From Deltaproteobacteria bacterium (GTDB lineage Bacteria; Desulfobacterota; JAENJC01), in the NCBI GenBank assembly GCA_016844545.1, contig JAENJC010000031.1, forward strand, positions 1-10,258: DNA of 10,258 nt, written 5' to 3'. Shown here in pieces: positions 1 through 5,914 of this stretch. A program made the translations under genes and the position numbers. Under the pieces are notes generated by a model. That model was given only the letters and a program-made list of their open reading frames with translations, had not been told where the DNA came from and made no database searches. The stretch's first letter is position 1. The number at the start of each line of letters is the position of its first letter.

Positions 1-847
1 CCACGATAAGGTCCTCCCTGCCTCCTTCCAATGAGAGTAGCCTCCTTCTTTCACTAAGTGCCAGGGGATATATATCGTTAAGAAGCCTTTTTACCCGGTC
101 ATGAGTCAGCATATAGTTATTTATTCTGGAAGGGTCATAACTCTCAAGTCCCTGGTCCATGGCCGCCATGGTGGTGATGGTCCCTGCCGTTCCTATCAGG
201 GTTATATCCGTATTCTCTGGCGGAAGCCTCTTTTTTAATCCGTTTTGGACAAGATTGTTCATGAATGGCTTTAATATTTCGACCACATGGTTAGAGACCT
301 TTTCAATCTCTTCCTCTTTTGTCGGGTCTGAATGCAGGAAGGTTTCAGCTGCATGGACAACGCCCAGCTTAAGGCTTTCCGAATAGACAGGGTTGCCAAG
401 GCTGGACAGTATATATTCGGTGCTCCCGCCTCCTATATCAAAGACAAGGGCATCGCCGGTCTTTACCGTTATACAGGAGAGGACACCTTTAAGGGCAAGG
501 AGAGCCTCCTCATCTCCGGTTATGACCTCCACATTAAGGCCAGTTATCTTCTTAACCCTCCTGACAAACTCACTGCCGTTCGGAGACTCTCTGACAACGC
601 TGGTGGCAACGGCCCTTACCTCCTCCATCTTATGTTCCCTTAAAATCCCGGAGAATGTCGAGAGGGTGGCAATCCCTCGCGACATCGAATCCTCGGTCAG
701 TCCGCCAGTGGCGGTAAAGCCTCCGCCTAAGCGAGTTATCTCTCTTTTCAGAACTCTTTGACGGAGAGTTCCTGCGTCGTTCAGGTCGGAGATCAGGAGG
801 CGGAATGTGTTGGTCCCTATATCTATAGAGGCAAGAGATTTGGCCAA
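1..847 (-). CDS. ppx: Ppx/GppA family exopolyphosphatase, C-terminus cut by window edge
   Basis: Ppx/GppA phosphatases belong to the ASKHA (actin/sugar kinase/Hsp70) fold; they hydrolyse terminal phosphates of polyphosphate or convert pppGpp to ppGpp in the cytoplasm. The reverse strand is open for 282 codons to the window edge. The hallmarks are in order: phosphate-1 loop SIDIGTNTFRLLIS (residues 7-20), the acidic segment ITGDEEALLALKGV (109-122) where the family's catalytic Glu lies, phosphate-2 loop FDIGGGSTE (136-144), and GTAGTITT (219-226). I chose a TTG start at 847-845 because AGGAG lies 8 bases upstream and no ATG fits in this frame near the conserved N-terminus. Short family members are about 300 residues, so perhaps 20-30 are missing, unless an HD domain follows (about 500 residues). 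It is transcribed divergently from glnE. The family is certain; Ppx versus GppA activity cannot be told from sequence. Confidence 0.95.
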   Translation of the reverse strand, partial: MAKSLASIDIGTNTFRLLISDLNDAGTLRQRVLKREITRLGGGFTATGGLTEDSMSRGIATLSTFSGILREHKMEEVRAVATSVVRESPNGSEFVRRVKKITGLNVEVITGDEEALLALKGVLSCITVKTGDALVFDIGGGSTEYILSSLGNPVYSESLKLGVVHAAETFLHSDPTKEEEIEKVSNHVVEILKPFMNNLVQNGLKKRLPPENTDITLIGTAGTITTMAAMDQGLESYDPSRINNYMLTHDRVKRLLNDIYPLALSERRRLLSLEGGREDLIV

Positions 848-870
848 TGGAATATCTCCTTTTTTTTCGA

Positions 871-879
871 AGTATACCA
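871..879 (-). promoter_or_regulatory. extended -10 promoter of the Ppx/GppA gene
   Basis: On the minus strand the sequence TGG-TATACT forms an extended -10 element (TGn plus five of six TATAAT matches). It ends about 24 bases before the TTG start and just upstream of the A-rich AGGAG ribosome binding site, giving a short leader. No good -35 box lies at 16-18 bases (TTGCTG is 21 bases away), as is usual for extended -10 promoters. Motif reading only. Confidence 0.5.
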
Positions 880-920
880 TACACCTCTTGCTCCAGGCAG
901 CAAGATTTATCGTAAATATC

Positions 921-949
921 TTGTTGGATTAACTCCCTTCTGGTATCTT
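921..949 (+). promoter_or_regulatory. candidate promoter of glnE
   Basis: TTGTTG (921-926), a 17-base spacer and TATCTT (944-949) form a weak sigma-70-like promoter with TGG directly before the -10 box (extended -10). It would start transcription at about 955-957, almost on the ATG at 958. That implies either a nearly leaderless message or a real start at one of the downstream ATGs (976 or 985). The -10 shares TGGTAT with the divergent Ppx promoter. Confidence 0.3.
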
Positions 950-957
950 AGACTGCG

Positions 958-3900
958 ATGAAAGACAGTGTATCCATGATAAAGATGAGTACATCAGACA
1001 TGGCAGTTGCGCTTCAGGAAGCAGGTTTCAGCGACGGCAGTCTGGCATCCAGAAATATTGAAGACCTCCGTCTTTATCCTGAGTTTTCCGAAAAGCTCCC
1101 GCTAATTATCGAGTTGGCCCTTAATTCCCCTGATCCAGACTCTGCATTGAGCTTCGCGGAGAGGTTCATGGCCGCTGCCAAAGAGTCGGGGGTCGACACA
1201 GGAACCGTTACAGATAACCTCCCGCTCTTTATTAAGTTATTCGGGAGCAGCGAGTTCCTCTCCTCCATACTCATCAGGAGGCCGCACAACGCGGCGGAGT
1301 TGGTCTCCTCACCCTACCTTCAGCTAGAAAAGCCTCTCGACGTAATGAGACTGGAACTGGAAGGGATGATGGCCGGTATCTCCAACTATGACGGTCTTCT
1401 CTCTGTTTTGCGATTATACAAGCAGAAGGAGATGCTTAGGGTCGGTTGCAGAGACCTGCTCGGGTACGGCGCACTTGAGGAGATAACGTCCGAGCTTTCA
1501 TCCCTGGCATCGGCTGCCCTTGATACTGCATATCGCTTTTGTCTTAACCTGTTAAAAATCAGTTATGGCACACCTTATTACAGGGATGAGACAGGGGCGC
1601 TTAAAGAATGTACCTTCGTAGTCCTTGGGATGGGGAAGCTTGGCGGTAATGAACTGAATTTCAGCTCAGACATAGACCTTATATATCTTTATCAATCCGA
1701 TGAAGGGGAGACCCGAGGTGGGGACAGGACATATACTCTGTATGAATTCTACTGCAAGATGTCGGAACTCATTACAAAGGCGATATCAGCCAATACTGAA
1801 GACGGTTTTGTCTTCCGGGTGGACCTGAGGCTTCGGCCTGAGGGGCAGAACGGCCCTGTTGCCAACTCCATAGCAAGCGCAATGATTTACTATGAATCAT
1901 GGGGGGAGACGTGGGAGAGGTCTGCCATGCTCAAGGTAAGGCCTGTTGCAGGAGATTTTTCCCTTGGGGATAGGTTCTTGAAGGAGTTGGAGCCTTTCAT
2001 ATACCGCAAATACCTTGATTTCACAACTATTGAGGATATCAAGGAGATGAAGCTCAAGATAGACAGGGAGCTGGCATTGAAGCCCGGCATGTGGGACGTA
2101 AAGCTTGGGAGCGGCGGGATCAGAGAGATAGAGTTCCTCGTGCAGGCCACTCAACTGATACATGCCGGAAAGGATAAGGCCATCAGGGAAAGGAACACCC
2201 TTAAATCTCTCCAGAAGCTGAAAGATAAATTGCTGCTGACTCATGAAGATTACGAGACTCTTGCTGCTGCTTACAGATTTTTGAGAACTGTTGAACACAG
2301 GATACAGGTGGAAAATGAAAGGCAGACGCACAAGCTTCCGGCAAAGGTAGAGGATCTTAAGAGGCTGGCAAAGAGGTGCGGCTTCGGGGAGCTTGCCGAT
2401 TTTAAAAAGACCCTTGAATTTCACAGCGGGGGTGTGGAGAGGCTCTATGACGGGATATTCCATGAGCCATCCAGGAGCATAGAGGATGTCCCTCCAGAGG
2501 TGGCTCACATCTTTTCATCGGAGGCTGATAAAGACGAAGTTGTCAGGAAACTCAGTTCCATGGGGTTTGAGGATACTGAAGCAGCCTATCGCAGGCTTGA
2601 TGCCCTGAGAGAGGCCGGACTATCAGCCCGTCTTTCCCAGCGAAGCAGGACAGCCTTAAGGAGGCTTGCCCCCCGCCTATTCCTGGAAGCGTCTAAATCC
2701 CCTGACCCTGATATGGCAATTGTTAACCTGGACAGGTTTCTTAATGCCGTGGGAGCAAAAGGAGGTTTCTATTCCCTCCTCCTTGAAAATCCAAAGATGA
2801 TAAGGTTTTTGGCTGTATTGTTTGGAACCAGCGAGTTCCTTTCCCATTTCCTGATAGCTCACCCGGAACTTCTCGACACCCTTCTAAGGGCTGACACTGT
2901 CACACCAGTGAAGAGAAAGGAAGAGCTGAGGGTAGAGCTTACCTCTGCTTTAAGCGCTGCGGAAGGATACGAAGAGGTCCTGGATGGTATCAGGAGGTTC
3001 AGGAACACCGAGCTTATAAGAGTTGGAATAAATGACGTTGCTGAGGAGATCGGCCTGCTGGAGGTCTCTACCCAGCTCACGACTCTTGCCGAACTTTCTC
3101 TGGAGACGGCGCTTAAGGTCTCCCAGAAAGAGATAAGAAACAGATATGGAACCCCGTTTTTGCCTGACGGCAAAGAGGCTGTTATTTCAGTTATAGGCAT
3201 GGGCAAGCTCGGTGCTGCAGAGATGAACTACTCGTCAGACCTTGATCTGATATTTATCTATTCGGGGGGTGGTGAGACAAAGGGACCGAAGGTAATCACA
3301 AACCAGGAGTACTTTGCAAAGGTGGCCCAGAGAGTGATATCCTTCCTGACCCTTCAGACCAGAGAAGGGTATCTGTACAAGGTGGATACAAGACTGAGGC
3401 CTTCAGGGAGCGCCGGAGCCCTGGTGTCCTCCCTAGAGGCCTTCATGGCATATCACAGAGAGAGCGCTCGGCTCTGGGAAAGGCAGGCGCTGATTAAGGC
3501 AAGGAGTGTGGCCGGGAACGCGGAGTTTGGAGAGCAGGTAGCAAGGAACATTGCGTCGGTTGTATACATCACCGGCATCGACGATGTGGGGCGGAAAGAG
3601 ATGATACATCTCAGGGAGCGGATGGAAAAAGAGCTTGCTAAGGAGGGACCCGATAGATATAATGTCAAAAGCGGTCGCGGTGGTATTGTGGACATAGAGT
3701 TTACCACCCAGTTCCTACAGCTAAAGCATGGAGCTGAACTGGTCGGCCTTAGAAACCCCAAAACACTGGACGCCCTGAAGGCGATATTTGATGCCGGATT
3801 TATTGAACCGGAAGACTATTCAGCGCTAAAAGATGCCTATCTCTTCCTTATGAAGACCGAAAACAGATTGAGGATTCTTCACAATATATCTACAGATCAG

Positions 3901-4053
3901 ATGGACCTTGACGCCGGCAGGCTTGTAAAGCTTGCCAGGAGACTTGGTTACGAAAGCCGAGGGGCGGACGGGCCCGGTGATATTTTCTTAAGGGATTATC
4001 GGAGTCATACAGAGAAGGTAAGGGAGATATACAGGAGGTTATTATGGAACTAA
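958..4053 (+). CDS. glnE: bifunctional glutamine synthetase adenylyltransferase/adenylyl-removing enzyme
   Basis: GlnE attaches AMP to, and phosphorolytically removes it from, a tyrosine of glutamine synthetase, tuning ammonium assimilation in response to PII signals. The 1031-residue product has the expected duplicated nucleotidyltransferase layout. The N-terminal (adenylyl-removing) half has GMGKLGGNELNFSSDID at 224-240 with the metal-binding pair D238/D240, then RVDLRLRPEG (287-296). The C-terminal (adenylyl-transfer) half has GMGKLGAAEMNYSSDLD at 747-763 with D761/D763, then KVDTRLRPSG (808-817). Each catalytic half is followed by a helical segment with a GGIREIEF (387-393 region) or GGIVDIEF (908-915) motif. 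Both active sites look intact. It is somewhat longer than the E. coli enzyme (about 945 residues). The start is uncertain: none of the ATGs at 958, 976 and 985 has a clear Shine-Dalgarno. The end overlaps pilT by 10 bases. No glnA or glnB is in the window. Confidence 0.96.
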   Translation: MKDSVSMIKMSTSDMAVALQEAGFSDGSLASRNIEDLRLYPEFSEKLPLIIELALNSPDPDSALSFAERFMAAAKESGVDTGTVTDNLPLFIKLFGSSEFLSSILIRRPHNAAELVSSPYLQLEKPLDVMRLELEGMMAGISNYDGLLSVLRLYKQKEMLRVGCRDLLGYGALEEITSELSSLASAALDTAYRFCLNLLKISYGTPYYRDETGALKECTFVVLGMGKLGGNELNFSSDIDLIYLYQSDEGETRGGDRTYTLYEFYCKMSELITKAISANTEDGFVFRVDLRLRPEGQNGPVANSIASAMIYYESWGETWERSAMLKVRPVAGDFSLGDRFLKELEPFIYRKYLDFTTIEDIKEMKLKIDRELALKPGMWDVKLGSGGIREIEFLVQATQLIHAGKDKAIRERNTLKSLQKLKDKLLLTHEDYETLAAAYRFLRTVEHRIQVENERQTHKLPAKVEDLKRLAKRCGFGELADFKKTLEFHSGGVERLYDGIFHEPSRSIEDVPPEVAHIFSSEADKDEVVRKLSSMGFEDTEAAYRRLDALREAGLSARLSQRSRTALRRLAPRLFLEASKSPDPDMAIVNLDRFLNAVGAKGGFYSLLLENPKMIRFLAVLFGTSEFLSHFLIAHPELLDTLLRADTVTPVKRKEELRVELTSALSAAEGYEEVLDGIRRFRNTELIRVGINDVAEEIGLLEVSTQLTTLAELSLETALKVSQKEIRNRYGTPFLPDGKEAVISVIGMGKLGAAEMNYSSDLDLIFIYSGGGETKGPKVITNQEYFAKVAQRVISFLTLQTREGYLYKVDTRLRPSGSAGALVSSLEAFMAYHRESARLWERQALIKARSVAGNAEFGEQVARNIASVVYITGIDDVGRKEMIHLRERMEKELAKEGPDRYNVKSGRGGIVDIEFTTQFLQLKHGAELVGLRNPKTLDALKAIFDAGFIEPEDYSALKDAYLFLMKTENRLRILHNISTDQMDLDAGRLVKLARRLGYESRGADGPGDIFLRDYRSHTEKVREIYRRLLWN
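4033..4039 (+). promoter_or_regulatory. ribosome binding site of pilT inside the end of glnE
   Basis: A consensus AGGAGGT lies within the last codons of glnE, 5 bases before the pilT ATG at 4044. Together with the 10-base gene overlap it suggests translational coupling of pilT to glnE, although it is strong enough to act alone. Confidence 0.75.
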
Positions 4054-5144
4054 ATGATATTCTATCTGTTGCTGTCAAGGGAAGGGCATCAGATACACAC
4101 CTGAAGGTCGGACTTCCTCCTGTATTTAGGGTAGACGGTTCGCTCATACCAATGAAGGATGCACCACGTCTTGCGCCGGAAGACATCTCCAAAATGTCAG
4201 ACGGGATTATGAGTCCTATCCAGAAAGAGAAGTTCAAGCAGACAAATGAGATAGATCTTGCCTATGGCGTCCCTGGACTTGGAAGGTTCAGGGTCAATAT
4301 ATTCCAGCAAAGAGGGACCACGGGAATGGTGCTCAGGGTTATACCGATGAAGATCCTGAGTATAAAGGAGCTGAACCTTCCGCCTGTCGTAGAAAAGCTT
4401 GCTAGTGAGCAAAGGGGACTTATCCTTGTCACGGGAACAACCGGAAGCGGCAAAACCACCACTCTGGCCGCAATGATAGACCATATAAATTCAACGAAGA
4501 CAAATCATATAATGACGATAGAAGACCCCATTGAGTTCCTTCATAGGGACAAAAAAAGTGTTGTTAATCAGAGAGAGGTCGGGTTTGATACCCCCTCATT
4601 TTCCAGCGCCCTCAGGGCTGCCCTCAGGCAGGACCCCGACATCATCCTTGTAGGTGAGATGAGGGACATGGAAACAATAGAGATAGCCATAACAGCAGCT
4701 GAAACCGGGCATCTGGTCCTATCCACCCTTCACACTATAGACGCTACAGAGACGATAAACCGAATAGTGAGCGTCTTCCCGCCACACCAGCAAGCGCAGA
4801 TCAGGCTCCAGCTTGCCGGAGTTCTAAAGGGTATCGTGTCTCAAAGACTTATCCCAGGTGCAGATGGAGTGGGGAGGGTCCCTGCCGTTGAGGTTTTGGT
4901 AGCAACTGCAAGGATTAAGGAGTGTGTAGAGGACAAGGACAAGACCAAGCAGATAAAGGATGCCATCTCTACAGGTCAAACAACTTACGGCATGCAGACA
5001 TTCGACCAGTCTATTATGGGGCACCTTAAGACAGGCAAGATAACGTACGAAGAGGCCCTGAAATGGGCATCAAACCCTGATGACTTTGCCCTCAAGGTCA
5101 GCGGCATATCTTCTACCTCAGATGAATCATGGGCAGTTGAATAG
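4044..5144 (+). CDS. pilT: type IV pilus retraction ATPase PilT
   Basis: PilT is the cytoplasmic hexameric ATPase that depolymerises type IV pili, powering twitching motility and pulling in DNA. The 366-residue length is usual. Visible motifs: N-terminal PAS-like region with ASDTHLKVGLPP (15-26), Walker A VTGTTGSGKTTT (129-140), Asp box MTIEDPIEF (157-165), Walker B DPDIILVGEMRD (197-208) and His box TGHLVLSTLHT (221-231). These separate the PilT branch (one-domain, no N-terminal PilB extension or Zn motif) from the assembly ATPase PilB. Alternatives are the close paralogue PilU or a PilT-like protein; the exact PilT-type Walker B/GEMRD makes PilT the best call. It overlaps glnE by 10 bases, has an AGGAGGT site 5 bases upstream, and no other pilus gene is adjacent. 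It faces the ComEA-like gene, whose product could act in the same DNA uptake process. Confidence 0.95.
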   Translation: MELNDILSVAVKGRASDTHLKVGLPPVFRVDGSLIPMKDAPRLAPEDISKMSDGIMSPIQKEKFKQTNEIDLAYGVPGLGRFRVNIFQQRGTTGMVLRVIPMKILSIKELNLPPVVEKLASEQRGLILVTGTTGSGKTTTLAAMIDHINSTKTNHIMTIEDPIEFLHRDKKSVVNQREVGFDTPSFSSALRAALRQDPDIILVGEMRDMETIEIAITAAETGHLVLSTLHTIDATETINRIVSVFPPHQQAQIRLQLAGVLKGIVSQRLIPGADGVGRVPAVEVLVATARIKECVEDKDKTKQIKDAISTGQTTYGMQTFDQSIMGHLKTGKITYEEALKWASNPDDFALKVSGISSTSDESWAVE

Positions 5145-5150
5145 AAAGAC

Positions 5151-5196
5151 AGGGATTAGGGATTAGGGTTTAGCTAACCCCTGACAACTAACCCCT
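5151..5196. repeat. telomere-like heptamers (AGGGATT)n facing inverted CTAACCCCT copies
   Basis: Just after the pilT stop, AGGGATT occurs at 5151-5157 and 5158-5164, followed by AGGGTTT (5165-5171). Read as overlapping nonamers AGGGNTTAG, these end at 5173. They are followed at once by CTAACCCCT (5174-5182) and again, after GACAA, by CTAACCCCT (5188-5196). The right arms are the reverse complement of AGGGGTTAG, so left and right arms can pair with one mismatch per nonamer. This lies in the 58-base gap between two convergent genes. It may act as a bidirectional transcription stop or be a dispersed intergenic repeat; neither can be proved here. Confidence 0.75.
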
Positions 5197-5217
5197 ACCT
5201 TCTTATGGTATTTTTTT
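5196..5217 (+). terminator. weak candidate terminator after pilT
   Basis: TACC (5196-5199), a 7-base loop and GGTA (5207-5210) are followed directly by seven T (5211-5217). A 4-bp stem is too weak for a standard Rho-independent terminator, but the stronger inverted heptamers at 5151-5196 lie immediately upstream and could assist. The T tract overlaps the last codons of the convergent gene (AAA AAA on that strand). Confidence 0.22.
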
Positions 5218-5730
5218 AGTTGTCACATACGGGAGGATTGTAACGAGATCCCTTATCTCTTCATACTGCTTCTTCTCTATCCCCGCCAACAACAGCTCTT
5301 CAACCTTATCAAACCCCTCATTCCTTTTTCTGTACTCTATTATGGAATTGGCCTCTTTTGCCGACATCCCAGGGAGTTTTTTCAATGCCTCCTCGCCTGC
5401 AGAGTTTATATCTACCAATACCTTCAGGTCACTCTTCTCAAAGAGTGTGAGGTTTGGTTCTAACTGCAGGAAAAGCCCGTCGCTTATTCCCTTAACCCTT
5501 TTCAGTTCGGAAACGGCTTTAAACCCTCCTATTTCTTCCCTGAATTTTACGATCCTGTGAGCAGTTATGTTCCCGATACCAGGAAGAATCGAAAAATCAG
5601 CCTCTGATGATGTATTGACGTTCAGCCTTCCTTTCCACACCTTCCTGGTTGTGTCCATGTCGTCGGCAAAGGAAAGTGAGGCTGCAAAAATAAATATCAC
5701 GAGCAATATAATTGACTTTCTTGCTTTCAT
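5203..5730 (-). CDS. exported ComEA-like protein with two helix-hairpin-helix domains
   Basis: ComEA-type proteins bind double-stranded DNA outside the cytoplasmic membrane during natural transformation. The 175-residue product starts with a signal peptide: basic MKARK, hydrophobic stretch about 6-20, and SFA-DD as a likely cleavage point after residue 22. Two ComEA-type domains follow. The first spans about 36-82, from LNVNTSSEADFSILPGIG to GGFKAVSELKRVKGI; the second spans about 106-151, from VDINSAGEEALKKLPGM to GFDKVEELLLAGI. Each has the N-T/S-A...L..LPGIG..A..I...R...G.F....EL...GI pattern. The second hairpin reads LPGMSAKEA, so its GxG turn is altered. AGGAGG lies 5 bases before the ATG (5730-5728), supporting this start. 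ComEA proteins usually have a single such domain. The gene is convergent to pilT, divergent from alaS and has its own promoter. The domain family is certain; a role in DNA uptake is inferred. Confidence 0.88.
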   Translation of the reverse strand: MKARKSIILLVIFIFAASLSFADDMDTTRKVWKGRLNVNTSSEADFSILPGIGNITAHRIVKFREEIGGFKAVSELKRVKGISDGLFLQLEPNLTLFEKSDLKVLVDINSAGEEALKKLPGMSAKEANSIIEYRKRNEGFDKVEELLLAGIEKKQYEEIRDLVTILPYVTTKKIP

Positions 5731-5764
5731 AACGTCCTCCTGAACTCGATTTTTATGCTACTCT

Positions 5765-5793
5765 CTTTTAATATTACTTGTAAGATTTGTCAA
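5765..5793 (-). promoter_or_regulatory. sigma-70-like promoter of the ComEA-like gene
   Basis: On the minus strand a perfect TTGACA (5793-5788), a 17-base spacer and TAAAAG (5770-5765, four of six matches to TATAAT) precede the gene, giving a leader of about 28 bases containing AGGAGG. A short inverted repeat CAAGA-GGTT-TCTTG (5791-5804) overlaps the -35 end and might bind a regulator, but is short enough to be chance. Confidence 0.55.
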
Positions 5794-5846
5794 GAGGTTT
5801 CTTGCTATGCATTCTGGCGGCAAAGTTACGCTATCTATTGGAACCA

Positions 5847-5875
5847 TTGACTCTAATTATTTTATCAGATATTAT
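5847..5875 (+). promoter_or_regulatory. sigma-70-like promoter of alaS
   Basis: TTGACT (5847-5852) and TATTAT (5870-5875) are separated by 17 bases; each box matches consensus at five of six positions. Transcription would start near 5882, leaving about 33 bases before the alaS ATG at 5915, with AAGAGG (5901-5906) as ribosome binding site. The leader is too short for a T-box or other large riboswitch. Confidence 0.7.
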
Positions 5876-5914
5876 GCCTGCAAAAATAATATGCACTCAA
5901 AAGAGGTTTTTTAG

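Noticed and set aside
630..884. An 84-codon reading frame on the minus strand with an ATG and an apparent upstream site
   Set aside because: It lies in another frame of the Ppx/GppA gene, whose own frame shows every family motif. The ATG is only the -10 region of that gene's promoter.
905..917. ATTTA-TCG-TAAAT inverted repeat in the ppx/glnE gap
   Set aside because: Five-base A/T-rich arms are expected by chance, and it overlaps no promoter box convincingly.
1897..2508. Long open frame antisense to glnE (203 codons)
   Set aside because: It is a shadow of the glnE coding frame with no recognisable protein motif or ribosome binding site. The similar frames antisense to alaS (6932-7534 and 7444-8049) were rejected for the same reason.
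5776..5914. T-box or other riboswitch upstream of alaS
   Set aside because: The well-matched promoter at 5847-5875 leaves a leader of only about 33 bases, and no T-box sequence or terminator hairpin is visible.
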